DNA of 64,000 bases from Craterilacuibacter sinensis (GCF_009831765.1 NZ_WSSB01000002.1:1-64000), one strand, 5' to 3'; positions 28,921 through 38,184 are shown, counted from the first letter of the stretch. Notes: a model not told the origin generated them from the letters alone. Numbers and translations are program-made.

Positions 28921-29312
28921 TGAAGGAAACGATACATATAGCGGATACCCTGCCGGCAGCAACGGCAGGCCCCTGCCTTGCCGATGCCTGTCTGGCCGAG
29001 TTTATCGGCACTGCACTGCTTATTCTGTTTGGAGTGGGCGCCGTTGCCGGCATGCAACTGTCGGGGGGCAGTGGGAAATCTCGCTAACCTGGGGACTGGG
29101 TATCGCGCTGGCGGTCTATGTCGTCGCCGGTGTATCCGGCGCGCGACTTGGGTCCGCGGCTATTCATTGCACTTGCCGGCTGGGACTCTGTCGCTTTCAA
29201 CGGCGGACGTGTCAGCGATTACTGGTGGGTACCGGTACTGGGTCCGCTACTGGGCGCACAGATCGGTGCCCTGCTCTACCTGAAGCTGATCTCGCCACAC
29301 CTGCCACGCTAA
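28921..29312 (+). pseudogene. glpF: Glycerol facilitator (aquaporin) pseudogene
   Basis: Three pieces of a GlpF protein lie in different frames. ACLAEFIGTALLILFGVGAVAGMQLSGG starts at ATG 28921 and reaches a stop after [31 protein letters not shown] follows in another frame. A jump then leads to [18 protein letters not shown]...[21 protein letters not shown], ending at 29312. The first NPA motif and about 100 residues are deleted, and there is at least one frameshift. It cannot make a functional channel. SQ-glycerol hydrolysis releases glycerol, which may explain why it once sat here. Confidence 0.85.
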
Positions 29313-29356
29313 TCCTGCTTTGCCCCCTATTTCGCATTGAACCCAAGCTGGCGGCA

Positions 29357-29941
29357 CTACCAGCCAGCAGGCGCATGGCCGGACAGATAAAGCGCCAGCT
29401 GGGTGATAAAGTCCTGCGAAGGGGCACGCAGGCCGAACAACGCACCGGCAGCCACCAGCAGGCAGACTGCGATAATCAGGCCGGTCTGCTGCGGCCGGCC
29501 GGTCTTACCCTGCATGCGCAGAAATAGGACGGCGACCCACAGGCCCAGCGCACAACCGCTGATCACCTCCGACGGGGAATGCGCTCCGACCACCACCCGT
29601 GAAACGGCTACCGCCAGCGCCGCGCCCATACCTAGCAGAACTCCGGCACGCCCAAGGCCGGATCGATAGCCTTCCAGCAGCAGATAACCCAGCACCGGCA
29701 GGGTGGAGGCCGACATAAAGGCATGGCCGCTGAAACCGGTAAAACGGATGACCGGGATGCCTATGCCCCAGCCGATAAAGGCCAACTTGCTGGACAACAC
29801 CAGCAGGCTGCCTGCGCCCAGCAATAGCCACCAGGCGAGGAACTGGCTCCATGCGCGGCGCAGGGCCAGCCACAGGCCGATGGCCAGCGCGGCGGGAATC
29901 ATTACGGCAGAGTCGCCGAAGTTGGTCAGGGTATGCCACAT
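29357..29941 (-). CDS. PAP2 superfamily phosphatase
   Basis: A 194-residue membrane protein with about five to six helices. PAP2 motif 2 is FSGHAFMS and motif 3 is SRVVVGAHSPSEV, with Glu where the last Asp is usual. Likely lipid or pyrophosphate phosphatase with active site facing the periplasm. Start MWHTLTNFGDSAVM is chosen on homology. The upstream open frame runs antisense to the next gene and is ignored. Confidence 0.75.
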   Translation of the reverse strand: MWHTLTNFGDSAVMIPAALAIGLWLALRRAWSQFLAWWLLLGAGSLLVLSSKLAFIGWGIGIPVIRFTGFSGHAFMSASTLPVLGYLLLEGYRSGLGRAGVLLGMGAALAVAVSRVVVGAHSPSEVISGCALGLWVAVLFLRMQGKTGRPQQTGLIIAVCLLVAAGALFGLRAPSQDFITQLALYLSGHAPAGW

Positions 29942-30058
29942 GCGGTCATGGTGGGACAGTCTGCCGCAATAGGCAAACCCGTGGGCGCGGTTTCCTGAGC
30001 AGGGCCGCCATCGACTACAATCGCGCCCTATCCATCTTATTTCAGCGAGGGCCGTACC

Positions 30059-30472
30059 ATGGCCGGCAAAAAGAAAAGCTCCACCCAACCCGATGCGGCC
30101 ATGCAGGCCGCGACACTCAAGCGCTTCGAGCGCGCACAAGCCGCCTGCCATGCCGTGATCTCGGCCTTTGACGGGTTCGAGACGGACGGCGGTTTCGAGG
30201 CGCGCGAACCGGCCTATAAATATGCCCAGATGTGTCGCGTTTACGCCAAGAAGCTGCGCAACAGCAAGGTGCTGAGCAGCGCCGATTTTGATATTGCCGT
30301 CGGCCTGTGTACTGCGGCACGGCGCGCGCTGCATCTGCTTGACGCCGAGCTGGTTTTTGCCGGCCTGCCGCAAGCCGAGGCGCTGCAAGCCATGGCGCCG
30401 CTGGCCTATGGCGTGCTGGACGACAACTTCAAGCTGGGCGGCCCCAACAGCAAACGGCCGCGCCCGTTCTGA
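30059..30472 (+). CDS. Hypothetical protein
   Basis: A 137-residue protein beginning with a Lys/Ser-rich tail (MAGKKKSSTQ) and continuing as a predicted all-helical soluble domain. No family is recognised. GC usage matches the housekeeping genes and the start has GCGAGG upstream, so it is probably real. Confidence 0.6.
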   Translation: MAGKKKSSTQPDAAMQAATLKRFERAQAACHAVISAFDGFETDGGFEAREPAYKYAQMCRVYAKKLRNSKVLSSADFDIAVGLCTAARRALHLLDAELVFAGLPQAEALQAMAPLAYGVLDDNFKLGGPNSKRPRPF

Positions 30473-30557
30473 CGCCATCGCGCCAGTGAAGCGTGGCGCC
30501 AGCGTCTAGACTGGTACTCATTGCCCGCGAAGTGGGCCCGTTGCGAATGGAGCCGGA

Positions 30558-30761
30558 ATGAGTACGCTGGATACGCTGATGCTGGCCAACCGCATCATTG
30601 TCACGCCGATGTGCCAATACTCGGCCGACGAGAGCGAGGCCGAGCAGGCCCTGGGGCGCGTTATCCGCGCCATCCGCCGTTATTCCGCCATGCCCTTGGG
30701 TCTTCAGCTGGCGCACGCCGACAAAACCCTGTTCAACGAGCCGCCGCTGCGGCAAGGCTGA
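30558..30761 (+). pseudogene. Old Yellow Enzyme (NADH:flavin oxidoreductase) remnant
   Basis: A 67-codon frame with ANRIIVTPMCQYSADE, the FMN-binding start of OYE-family proteins, fused by deletion to MPLGLQLAHADKT, which normally lies about 70 residues further on (IGLQLAHAGRK). It stops soon after. The barrel is missing, so this is a deletion remnant of a roughly 360-residue enzyme. Confidence 0.8.
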
Positions 30762-30779
30762 ATTCTCAAGGAGACCTTC

Positions 30780-31409
30780 ATGCAACTCTTTAGCGGCAGT
30801 TTTCAGGATGGCGCCCGTATTCCCGGCCGCTACGCCTTCGCCGTGCCGGCGACAAGCGGCCATATCGCTCTGTCCGACAACCTCAACCCGCATCTGCACT
30901 GGCAAGGCGAACCGGCAGGTACACGCTCGTTTGCGCTGGTGTGCCATGACCCGGATGTGCCCAGCATAGGCACCGATGTCAACATAGAGGGCCGCACCAT
31001 CGCGGCCGATCTGCCGCGTACCGATTTTTTCCACTGGCTGCTACTGGATATCCCGGCAACCACCCACGACATTGCCGAAGGCAGCCATAGCCGTGGCGTG
31101 ACCGTAGGCGGCAAGGCGGGGCCGGCCGCGCCGGGCGGCATGCGTCACGGCATCAATGACTACACCGGCTGGAATGCCGGCAACCCCGACATGGCCGGCG
31201 ACTACTACGGCTATGACGGCCCGTGCCCGCCATGGAACGATGCCCGGTTGCACCACTATGTGTTCACCCTGTATGCGCTCGACACCCCCAGCCTCGGTTT
31301 GGGCGAGCGCGCGGACGGCGCGACGGTGCGGGCGGCGATCGCCCGCCACACGCTGGCCAGCGCCAGCCTGACCGGCAGTTACAGCCTGAACCCGGCACTG
31401 GCCGGCTGA
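30780..31409 (+). CDS. YbhB/YbcL family PEBP-like protein
   Basis: A 209-residue phosphatidylethanolamine-binding-protein (RKIP-like) family member. FALVCHDPDVPS forms the ligand-binding DPD motif, with FFHWLLLDIP and YDGPCPPWND (the GPCPP signature) also present. The family length is usually near 160-180; the extra residues are in loops. No signal peptide. AAGGAGA precedes the ATG. The physiological ligand is unknown. Confidence 0.85.
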   Translation: MQLFSGSFQDGARIPGRYAFAVPATSGHIALSDNLNPHLHWQGEPAGTRSFALVCHDPDVPSIGTDVNIEGRTIAADLPRTDFFHWLLLDIPATTHDIAEGSHSRGVTVGGKAGPAAPGGMRHGINDYTGWNAGNPDMAGDYYGYDGPCPPWNDARLHHYVFTLYALDTPSLGLGERADGATVRAAIARHTLASASLTGSYSLNPALAG

Positions 31410-31427
31410 AAACAGGGGAACGGAACA

Positions 31428-32327
31428 ATGAGCAGAATCGCATTTCTCGGCCTGGGCGGCATGGGCTCGCGCATGGCCGGACGGCTGGCGATGGCAGGTT
31501 ACCCGCTGACAGTATGGGACCGGTCAGATGAGCAGCGCCGCCTGCTGGCACACCATGGTGCCCATATGGCCGATACGCCGCGCGCGGCGGTCAAGGATGC
31601 CGATGTGGTGATTACCATGCTTAGTGACGACACGGCCTCGCGTGCCGTGTGGCTGGACGCCAAAACCGGCGCACTGGCCGCCCTGGGGGACGATGTGCTG
31701 GCGATAGAGTCCGGCACGCTGTCATCCGCGTGGATACACGAGTTGTCTCAGGCGCTGGGTCATACCAATTTTCTGGATGCTCCCGTCTCCGGCTCGCGCA
31801 GTCAGGCCGAGACCGGCCAACTGGTATATCTGGTCGGCGGCCAGGAAAGCGCCTTCCGCCGCGCCCGTCCCATACTCAAGACCATGGGCAGCGTGGTGCA
31901 TCATGTAGGCGGCAACGGTCAGGGCGCGCAGCTTAAACTGGCGCTCAATGCGCTGCTGGGTACGCAGATGACTGCCATGGCCGAGATTCTCGGCTTTCTG
32001 GCCAAGGCCGGCGTCGACCCGGACCGGGCGCTGGACATCATCAGCTCCACCCCCATCGCCAGCCCGGCAGTCTGTGCCAGCGCACGGCTGATGCTGGCAC
32101 GCAACTTCGCACCGCAGCTATCGCTGGACCTGCTCGAAAAGGATTTCCGCTATCTGCTGGAGGCAGCAGGCGTACTGGAGGCCGAGCTGCCCACCAGTCA
32201 GGCCGTCCATCAGGTGCTGGCCATTGCCCAGGCCCGCGGCTTCGGCCGCGACAATGTCAGTGCACTGGTGCGCCTGTTCGACTGGCCGCAGGCAAATTCG
32301 GCACTCAATCCGTCCGGGCCAGCTTGA
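31428..32327 (+). CDS. 3-hydroxyisobutyrate dehydrogenase family oxidoreductase
   Basis: A 299-residue beta-hydroxyacid dehydrogenase with AFLGLGGMGSRMAGRL, the standard substrate loop DAPVSGSRSQAETGQL and the catalytic Lys in GAQLKLALNALLG. Unlike the paralogue at 20417 it has the canonical DAPVSG loop, lies outside the SQ regulon and has no operator. The substrate is not assignable. It follows the YbhB-like gene by 18 bases and its end overlaps the convergent acetyltransferase gene by 23 bases. Confidence 0.8.
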   Translation: MSRIAFLGLGGMGSRMAGRLAMAGYPLTVWDRSDEQRRLLAHHGAHMADTPRAAVKDADVVITMLSDDTASRAVWLDAKTGALAALGDDVLAIESGTLSSAWIHELSQALGHTNFLDAPVSGSRSQAETGQLVYLVGGQESAFRRARPILKTMGSVVHHVGGNGQGAQLKLALNALLGTQMTAMAEILGFLAKAGVDPDRALDIISSTPIASPAVCASARLMLARNFAPQLSLDLLEKDFRYLLEAAGVLEAELPTSQAVHQVLAIAQARGFGRDNVSALVRLFDWPQANSALNPSGPA

Positions 32328-32772
32328 GCGCATAGCGCCCGAACACGCTGTCGCGCACATAACCCAGCTTGCGGTACAGTGCCTGTGCCGCCAGATTGTC
32401 GTGCGCGGTTTCCAGCAGCATGCTGCCGGCGCCGCGCTCGGCGGCCAGAGCATGCGCCGCCTGCATCAAGGCCAGCGCAATGCCGTGGCCGCGCGCTTCC
32501 GGCTCGACAAACAGGTCGGACAATAGCCAGCTTGGCGCCAGCGCCAGCGAATCAAACCCCGGATACATCAACACCAGCCCCAGCCCTTCGCCCTCCTCGT
32601 CCTCGGCCAGCAAGACCATGGCCGAGCCATCCGCCAGCCGCGCCGCCAGATAGGCCCAGCTGTCTGCCGTGCGCGGCTCTAAGCCATAGAACACCCGGTA
32701 GGCAGTAAACAGCGGCAGGATGGCATCGATATCCTGTGACTCGGCCAGACGAATTCTGACATCCCGACTCAT
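32305..32772 (-). CDS. GNAT family N-acetyltransferase
   Basis: A 155-residue GNAT protein. The acetyl-CoA loop is DLFVEPEARGHGIALALM (about 85-102, R-x-x-G-x-A-like) and the closing segment is LYRKLGYVRDSVF. The ATG at 32772 follows AGAGAG. The substrate is unknown. Confidence 0.85.
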   Translation of the reverse strand: MSRDVRIRLAESQDIDAILPLFTAYRVFYGLEPRTADSWAYLAARLADGSAMVLLAEDEEGEGLGLVLMYPGFDSLALAPSWLLSDLFVEPEARGHGIALALMQAAHALAAERGAGSMLLETAHDNLAAQALYRKLGYVRDSVFGRYALKLARTD

Positions 32773-32895
32773 GATGACTCTCTCTTTGTGCGGATGCTGA
32801 CAAGCTAGGAGCAAGCCGCGCCAAGCGCAAGCAGGCCGGGCAGCAGGCGCAAAAAAACCGCCAGCAGGCGGCTTTCATGCAACATTGCATCCGGT

Positions 32896-34284
32896 TTAAG
32901 CGGCCATCACCGCTTCGACTTCGGCCACGGTCTTGGGGATAGGCTCGCCCAGAATGCGGCTGCCATCGGCCGTAATCAACACATTGTCTTCCAGACGGAT
33001 GCCGCCGAAATCACGGTACTCCAGGAAGCGGGCGTAGTTGATCAGACCGGCGTGGCGGCCTTCGGCCTGCCAAGCTTCGATCAGTGCAGGGATAAAGTAA
33101 ATGCCGGGCTCGACGGTCAGCACCATGCCGGCCTTGAGCGATTTGGCCAGACGCAGATAACCCAGACCAAACAGCTCGCTGCGCACCAGCCCTTCGCCGT
33201 AGCCGACCAGATCCTCCCCCAGCGCTTCCATATCGTGCACATCCAGCCCGATCTGGTGGCCCAGGCCATGCGGGAAGGCAATGGCGTAAGCGCCCGACTC
33301 GACGATTTCCGACGCGTCGCCATGGAAAAAGCCCAGCGCCGTCATTCTTTCGACCATCACCCGTGCCGCCAGCTTGTGCATATCGAGATAACGCACGCCT
33401 GGGCGCAGTGCGGCGATCACACTTTCCTGCATTTCCAGCACGATCTCGTAAATGGCACGCTGGCTGTCGCTAAAGCGCCCGCCCACCGGAATGGTGCGGG
33501 TGATATCGCTGGCGTAGCCGCCGGCCGAGGTACAGCCGGTATCGTTCAGCGCCAGATCGCCGGCTTGCAGCTGTCCCTTGTAGTGCTCGTTATGCAGCAC
33601 TTCGCCGCGACGCGAGAAAATGGACGGGTAGGCCAGACGCAGATCCTGGCTGCGCATAATGCCTTCCATTGCACCTACTGCCTGATACTCGAAAGCACCG
33701 GGGCGCGCTGCGCGCATGGCCGCGATATGCATCTCGCGCGTCACGGCCAGCGCCGCTTCCATTTCGGCGATTTCGACATCCTGCTTGATTTCACGCAGGG
33801 CAACGACAGCATGAGTCAGCGCCACGGAAAAGCCGGGCTTGATATTGTCGCTGCTGCATTCGAGCAGGCGCGCCAGCTCCAGCACCGTTTCGCCACGGTA
33901 AGGCTGCAGATAATGCACCGGACGACCGGCTGCCTGCGCCGCATGTATCGCCGTTGCCAGCTGGGCATAAGGCCGGGTAATGCCGACACCGACATCGGCC
34001 GCACGCGCGCTCAGCGCAGGCAAGGGGCCGGTCCACACAATGTCCGCGACCTCGGGCTCGTCGCCATACAGCGCGACCTCGCCCTGATCCAGATCGAGCA
34101 CGCCGGCCAGGCCCTGCATATCCAGACCGAAGAAATAACGGAAGCTGCCGTCCTGCACGAAGTGGTAGGGGTTATGCGCGTAATTCATCGGTGCATCGAC
34201 ATTGCCCAGCAATACCACCAGACCGGACAAGCCGGCATCCGCCAGCCGGGCACGACGGGCGCTATAGATTTCTGCTGCAAACAT
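32896..34284 (-). CDS. M24 family metallopeptidase, Xaa-Pro aminopeptidase type
   Basis: A 462-residue creatinase-fold aminopeptidase. The N-terminal aminopeptidase-P domain (about 1-165) has FRYFFGLD. The catalytic domain has LNDTGCTSAGGYASDITRT with both Asp metal ligands, PHGLGHQIGLDVHD with the His ligand, TVEPGIYF and IRLEDNVLIT with the Glu ligands. It removes N-terminal residues ahead of proline. The start MFAAEIYSARR matches PepP-like proteins. Confidence 0.9.
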   Translation of the reverse strand: MFAAEIYSARRARLADAGLSGLVVLLGNVDAPMNYAHNPYHFVQDGSFRYFFGLDMQGLAGVLDLDQGEVALYGDEPEVADIVWTGPLPALSARAADVGVGITRPYAQLATAIHAAQAAGRPVHYLQPYRGETVLELARLLECSSDNIKPGFSVALTHAVVALREIKQDVEIAEMEAALAVTREMHIAAMRAARPGAFEYQAVGAMEGIMRSQDLRLAYPSIFSRRGEVLHNEHYKGQLQAGDLALNDTGCTSAGGYASDITRTIPVGGRFSDSQRAIYEIVLEMQESVIAALRPGVRYLDMHKLAARVMVERMTALGFFHGDASEIVESGAYAIAFPHGLGHQIGLDVHDMEALGEDLVGYGEGLVRSELFGLGYLRLAKSLKAGMVLTVEPGIYFIPALIEAWQAEGRHAGLINYARFLEYRDFGGIRLEDNVLITADGSRILGEPIPKTVAEVEAVMAA

Positions 34285-34551
34285 AGTGTGTGTCCTTGCG
34301 TGTAAGTGCAGCCTTGAGCTGTGGTGTTTTGTATACAATCGACTAACTTAACATAGCGTAGCCGCCCTGTACCAGACAGAGTAGCAACTAACCGACCCCG
34401 AGTTTTAGCAGTGCTGCCTATTGAATACGGGCAATACACCACAATAGCTGCTTCAATAGAAAAGTAAGCATTTGCACAGCCTTTGACCAAAAGCACAGCA
34501 AATGCCAAACTGCTTTCCCTGTGCATCTGGCTTAATTGAAAAGGAAACTTC
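34285..34551. promoter_or_regulatory. Divergent intergenic region
   Basis: It holds a 10-bp palindrome TTGTATACAA at 34329-34338, 45 bases before the peptidase start, a plausible operator or core promoter. Nothing else stands out before the ribosome site of the DUF2059 gene. Confidence 0.35.
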
Positions 34552-35097
34552 ATGTTCGCTCAACGCCGCATCGCCGGTCTGCTGTCCGCCCTGCTTCTGG
34601 CTGTACCCATGATGGTTCAGGCCGCGCCTGCAGCCGATACGGCCGCGGTCAAGGAACTGATCAGCGCAACCCGCATCAACGGCATGCTGCCTATGCTGGC
34701 TCAACGCGCCGCCACCAGCGCCGGCCCACTGCTGCAAAAATACCTGGTCGACAACAAGATCGAGCTGACCGCTGAACAGCAGAAAAAAGCACAAGATGGT
34801 CTGAAAGCCTATGGCGATGGCCAGATGAAACTGGTGAAAGACTACTTCGACTCCAATGCGACCAAGCAACAATTCGAACAGGCGCTGGTAAACAGCTACG
34901 GCTCCGCCTTTACCACCGCCGAGATCAAGCAGATTACCGCCTTCGTCAAAACGCCTGCCGGCCAGAAATGGCTGCAGTCCAATGGCGCAGTCATTGACCG
35001 TGCCGCCGCCGATGTGATGCAGTCCGCACAAAAAGCGCTGCTGCCGAAAATGGAAGCCGCAGCTGCCAGCTACGGCAAGAGCATCAGCGGCAAGTAA
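34552..35097 (+). CDS. DUF2059-type periplasmic protein
   Basis: A 181-residue exported protein. The signal peptide is about residues 1-25 (GLLSALLLAVPMMVQA, then AP). The mature part is helical and Lys/Ala-rich, with the DUF2059-like block SYGSAFTTAEIKQITAFVKT followed by PAGQKWLQ. The function is not known. AAAGGAAAC precedes the ATG. Confidence 0.8.
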   Translation: MFAQRRIAGLLSALLLAVPMMVQAAPAADTAAVKELISATRINGMLPMLAQRAATSAGPLLQKYLVDNKIELTAEQQKKAQDGLKAYGDGQMKLVKDYFDSNATKQQFEQALVNSYGSAFTTAEIKQITAFVKTPAGQKWLQSNGAVIDRAAADVMQSAQKALLPKMEAAAASYGKSISGK

Positions 35098-35114
35098 GCC
35101 ACTGAAAAATAGAC

Positions 35115-35150
35115 AAAAGGCCACACCGCTTGCGGTTGTGGCCTTTTTTT
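35115..35150 (+). terminator. Terminator after the DUF2059 gene
   Basis: AAAAGGCCACACCGC pairs with GCGGTTGTGGCCTTTT with one bulge and is followed by a run of T. It lies 20 bases past the stop. Confidence 0.85.
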
Positions 35151-35169
35151 GGGTGGTGTTCTGCTTGTG

Positions 35170-35499
35170 CGTTGGTATTTATGGTGTGCGATGCAGGCTA
35201 TTCATGCGTCAGCCCCCTTCCCCGTTAGGCTCGCGCCGGTGCAAAAGCCTCTGGCGAGGTCTTAAGCTGGCCCGTGTTTGAGCGATTCGACGCTAGCGAA
35301 TCGCTCAAACACGGGCCAGCGCCTCGCCGGAGGCTTTTACGCCGGGAATTCACGAGACTTCGGGGGCGCCGGGGATGAAAGGGGCCGGGCACGTCCGGCC
35401 CCTTTCCTGCATGCCGCGCGGAAGCGGCAAGCTAAAAAGGTCCGCGCAGCGGATACAAAACCCAAAGCCCCTCTCTACGCCAACTCGTCATTGGGACAA
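35170..35499. repeat. Structured dispersed repeat, copy 2 (~330 bp)
   Basis: Same orientation and full-length alignment with 13399-13724. The outer hairpin is 35236-35259 with 35322-35345. The inner hairpin, 35266-35289 with 35297-35320, is a perfect 24-bp stem with a 7-base loop. Within the outer stem two base pairs differ from copy 1 on both strands in a compensating way, and further differences are G-U pairs. Confidence 0.85.
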
Positions 35500-35515
35500 T
35501 GCTTTTTTGTCGCGT

Positions 35516-36244
35516 CTAACTGTCCAGCAACACGCGCGAATGCAGGCTGTAACGGTGCCCGGGATGCCACAGCCGGGTAAAGCTCACCAGATTCTTGTGC
35601 GAATGGCTGTGGCGCTGTACCAGTAAGCAGGGCTCGTTGGCATTAAGCGCCAGCAAGCTCTGCTCCCGCAGACCCGGCATGACCGCAGAAATGGCATGCT
35701 CTATTTCGGTCAGGCTCGCGCTACGCCGCAAATAACTGTTCGGCGTCTCGCTGCTGAAATCCTGCGCCAGATAATCCGGCACCCAGTGCGGATGTACAAA
35801 ACGCTCTTCCAGCTGCACCGCCAATCCGTCCTCTCGGTGCACGATCAGCGAATAGTAAAGGCGAGTTCCGGGCTCGACTTCGAGATATTGCGCCGTCTCC
35901 TGATCCGCCTTCAGCGCACATAAACTGACGACATCCGCCACATAATGATGACCGCGGGTATGGATTTCCTGCCGGATATTATTGACGTCCAGTAAAGGCG
36001 CGGCCACCTTGTTTTCCGCCACATAAGTGCCGTCGCCAGCAAAACGCAGCAAGACCCCTTCATCGCTCAGTTCGCGCAAAGCCTTGTTCACCGTCATGCG
36101 CGAAACAGCAAAATCCCTTGCCAGATCAAGCTCGGACGGGATTTTGCAGCCGGGCAAATACAGCTGGCGATGGATGCCATCCAGGATATGTTCCTTGATG
36201 CACTGGAAACGGGGCTTGGCGGTCTGGTTCACTGCAATGTCCAT
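35516..36244 (-). CDS. GntR/HutC family transcriptional regulator
   Basis: A 242-residue regulator. The winged HTH (about 12-78) includes LPGCKIPSELDLARDFAVSR and MTVNKALRELSDEG. The C-terminal UTRA ligand domain shows the HutC look: GTRLYYSLIVHREDGLAVQLEERFV (shown as family features) and FTRLWHPGHRYSLHSR at the end. It is probably the repressor of histidine utilisation, but no hut genes are in the window. It ends next to dispersed repeat copy 2. Confidence 0.85.
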   Translation of the reverse strand: MDIAVNQTAKPRFQCIKEHILDGIHRQLYLPGCKIPSELDLARDFAVSRMTVNKALRELSDEGVLLRFAGDGTYVAENKVAAPLLDVNNIRQEIHTRGHHYVADVVSLCALKADQETAQYLEVEPGTRLYYSLIVHREDGLAVQLEERFVHPHWVPDYLAQDFSSETPNSYLRRSASLTEIEHAISAVMPGLREQSLLALNANEPCLLVQRHSHSHKNLVSFTRLWHPGHRYSLHSRVLLDS

Positions 36245-36381
36245 AGTAGGGTTTTCTTATTCTAACGATGGACGATGCAATGCCCTATTGCCAATGGCCG
36301 CAGGTTTGTTCCATATCAAATGCCTTGCCAATCCTGGACGGCAAAAGCTATTGTCTTGGAATAAAAAGACGGAGATCAGGC

Positions 36382-36819
36382 ATGACTTTGACGCAATGGC
36401 TGGACGATTATGGTGATAGCCACCGCCACCCGACCAATATCGCCATCCACAAGCTATGTGTACCCGCCATCGTGTTTGCCGTGTTCGGACTGGTCTCGTC
36501 CATTCCAGCGCCCATTAATCCGGCCTATGTCCTGCTGACACTGGGTCTGCTGTTTTATGCGCGGCTATCCTGGCGCATGGCGCTGGCGATGGGTCTGATG
36601 TGTGGTGCCATGCTGGGGCTACTGGCCTGGCTGCCCGCGTTTGGCATTCCGGTCTTGCCACTGTCGCTGCTGGTCTTTGTGCTGGCCTGGATAGGTCAGT
36701 TTATCGGCCACAAGATAGAGGGCAAAAAGCCTTCCTTCTTTAAGGATGTGCAATTTTTGCTGATAGGCCCGGCCTGGACGCTGGCGCATCTGTTCCGTGC
36801 CCTGCACCTGAAGTTTTAA
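36382..36819 (+). CDS. Mpo1/DUF962-like membrane protein
   Basis: A 145-residue protein with four hydrophobic helices. SHRHPTNIAIHKLCVPAIVF carries the HxxxN...H pattern of the Mpo1-like/DUF962 family, and QFIGHKIEGKKPSFFKDVQF the second conserved block with GHK-x-E...P. The yeast member is a dioxygenase acting on 2-hydroxy fatty acids; the bacterial role is unproven. ATG at 36382 after GGAGAT. Confidence 0.85.
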   Translation: MTLTQWLDDYGDSHRHPTNIAIHKLCVPAIVFAVFGLVSSIPAPINPAYVLLTLGLLFYARLSWRMALAMGLMCGAMLGLLAWLPAFGIPVLPLSLLVFVLAWIGQFIGHKIEGKKPSFFKDVQFLLIGPAWTLAHLFRALHLKF

Positions 36820-36912
36820 ACAGCAGTCTTGCCATATAGCACACGCCAGGCGCAATCACCTTGCGGGCTGACGTATAATGACGGCGCTACTTACCACAGG
36901 CAACGTCATCGC

Positions 36913-37455
36913 ATGTCCGGACCTATCGCACGCTACTTACCTATCCGCTTCAACAATGGCAACTCGATCAGCCGTTTTGCCAAACATTGTCCGCAGTGCC
37001 AGCAACTGGTCGCGGCAGACAATATGGCAGGTGAGGCTGTCATGGTTCAAGACCGTCTGTTTATCGTCGCGCTGGCGCGCTGCCCAGGCTGCAACAGCGA
37101 GTTCAAGGTGAGCTGCGTTATCACCGACGACAAGCGCGTGCATAAGGCCCTGCTGCCGCAATGGCTGCTGCTGCTATGGCTGCGTCAGGCAGCACCGGCC
37201 AAACTGCCAGAAAAAGATGCCCAGGACTGGGAACTGGAACTACCGGCAGCACAAGGCGTATCGCTGCCGGCAGGGGTAGAGCCGGTACCATCGGAAGAAA
37301 TTGTCGGCCGCTACGAAAATGCCCCCATCCCGGCCACTTTGCAATGCGGTGCACGCCGCTTCGTGTTCGACCGCATCCAGCCCGGTGCCAGCCATGCCCA
37401 GCTTAGCGACAAAGAACTGCTGTTTTCGGGCAATCTGGTTTACCGCGAAGTCTGA
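36913..37455 (+). CDS. Hypothetical zinc-ribbon protein
   Basis: A 180-residue soluble protein whose N-terminal half holds CPQC (about 29-32) and CPGC (about 59-62), a probable zinc ribbon. The remainder has no recognised motif. The start MSGPIARYLPIRF is chosen over an upstream ATG at 36829 because the upstream extension is low-complexity. Function unknown. Confidence 0.6.
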   Translation: MSGPIARYLPIRFNNGNSISRFAKHCPQCQQLVAADNMAGEAVMVQDRLFIVALARCPGCNSEFKVSCVITDDKRVHKALLPQWLLLLWLRQAAPAKLPEKDAQDWELELPAAQGVSLPAGVEPVPSEEIVGRYENAPIPATLQCGARRFVFDRIQPGASHAQLSDKELLFSGNLVYREV

Positions 37456-37458
37456 GCC

Positions 37459-38184
37459 TCAGCAGTAATCTCCCCAGCGCGTCTGTACCGCAGCCACCGC
37501 GGCCAGTGCGGCGGTTTCCGTACGCAGCACGCGCGGCCCCAGACGCAAAGGCGTCCAGCCGGATGCCAGTGCCGCCTGTTCTTCCTGTCCGGAAAACCCG
37601 CCTTCGGGCCCGGCCATCAACCATAGTTTTTGCGGTGCACACGCGAGGTCCGCCAGCTTGCGCTCGCCCAGTGGCGACAGGATCAGACGGGCATCGGCTT
37701 CAGGCGGGCGCGCCAGCCATTCTTTCAGCGTCAGAATAGGACGGACTTCAGGGATGGTATTGCGGCCGCACTGCTCGCACGCCGACACCACGATTTCCTG
37801 CCAGCGTTCAATGCGCTTTTGCGCGCGCTCGCCCGACAGACGGACGATGGAACGCTCGGTAGAAAGCGGCTGAAATACGCTGACCCCCATTTCCACCCCC
37901 TTTTGCAGGGTAAACTCCATTTTGTCCCCGGCCGATATGGCTTGCGCCAAGCCCAGCCATACCGGACTTTCGCAGCCGGCAGGCAAATGGGGGCCGATCA
38001 TGCAGCGCGCGTCGCGCTTGCCCAGCATCAGCAAAGTTGCCGGATATTCGCCGCCCTGGCCGTTGAACAAGGTGATGCTGTCTCCTGCCTGCAAGCGCAA
38101 AACCTGGATATGGCGCACCACTTCCTCCGGCAATGAAAATTCCTGATCGGATAAAAGTGGCGTGTCGACGTAAAACCTTGGCAT
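37459..38184 (-). CDS. rsmE: 16S rRNA m3U1498 methyltransferase
   Basis: A 241-residue SPOUT methyltransferase. The PUA-like N-terminus is MPRFYVDTPL...HIQVLRLQAGD. The SAM knot has KMEFTLQKGVEMGVSVFQPL, LMAGPEGGFSGQEE (the family GPEGG signature) and LGPRVLRTETAALAAV. It methylates U1498 of 16S rRNA. It converges on the preceding gene, only 3 bases apart. Confidence 0.95.
   Translation of the reverse strand: MPRFYVDTPLLSDQEFSLPEEVVRHIQVLRLQAGDSITLFNGQGGEYPATLLMLGKRDARCMIGPHLPAGCESPVWLGLAQAISAGDKMEFTLQKGVEMGVSVFQPLSTERSIVRLSGERAQKRIERWQEIVVSACEQCGRNTIPEVRPILTLKEWLARPPEADARLILSPLGERKLADLACAPQKLWLMAGPEGGFSGQEEQAALASGWTPLRLGPRVLRTETAALAAVAAVQTRWGDYC

Noticed and set aside
35516-36244. Assigning the HutC-like regulator to a local histidine utilisation operon.
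   Set aside because: No hutH, hutU, hutI or hutG gene lies in the window, so only the family can be stated.
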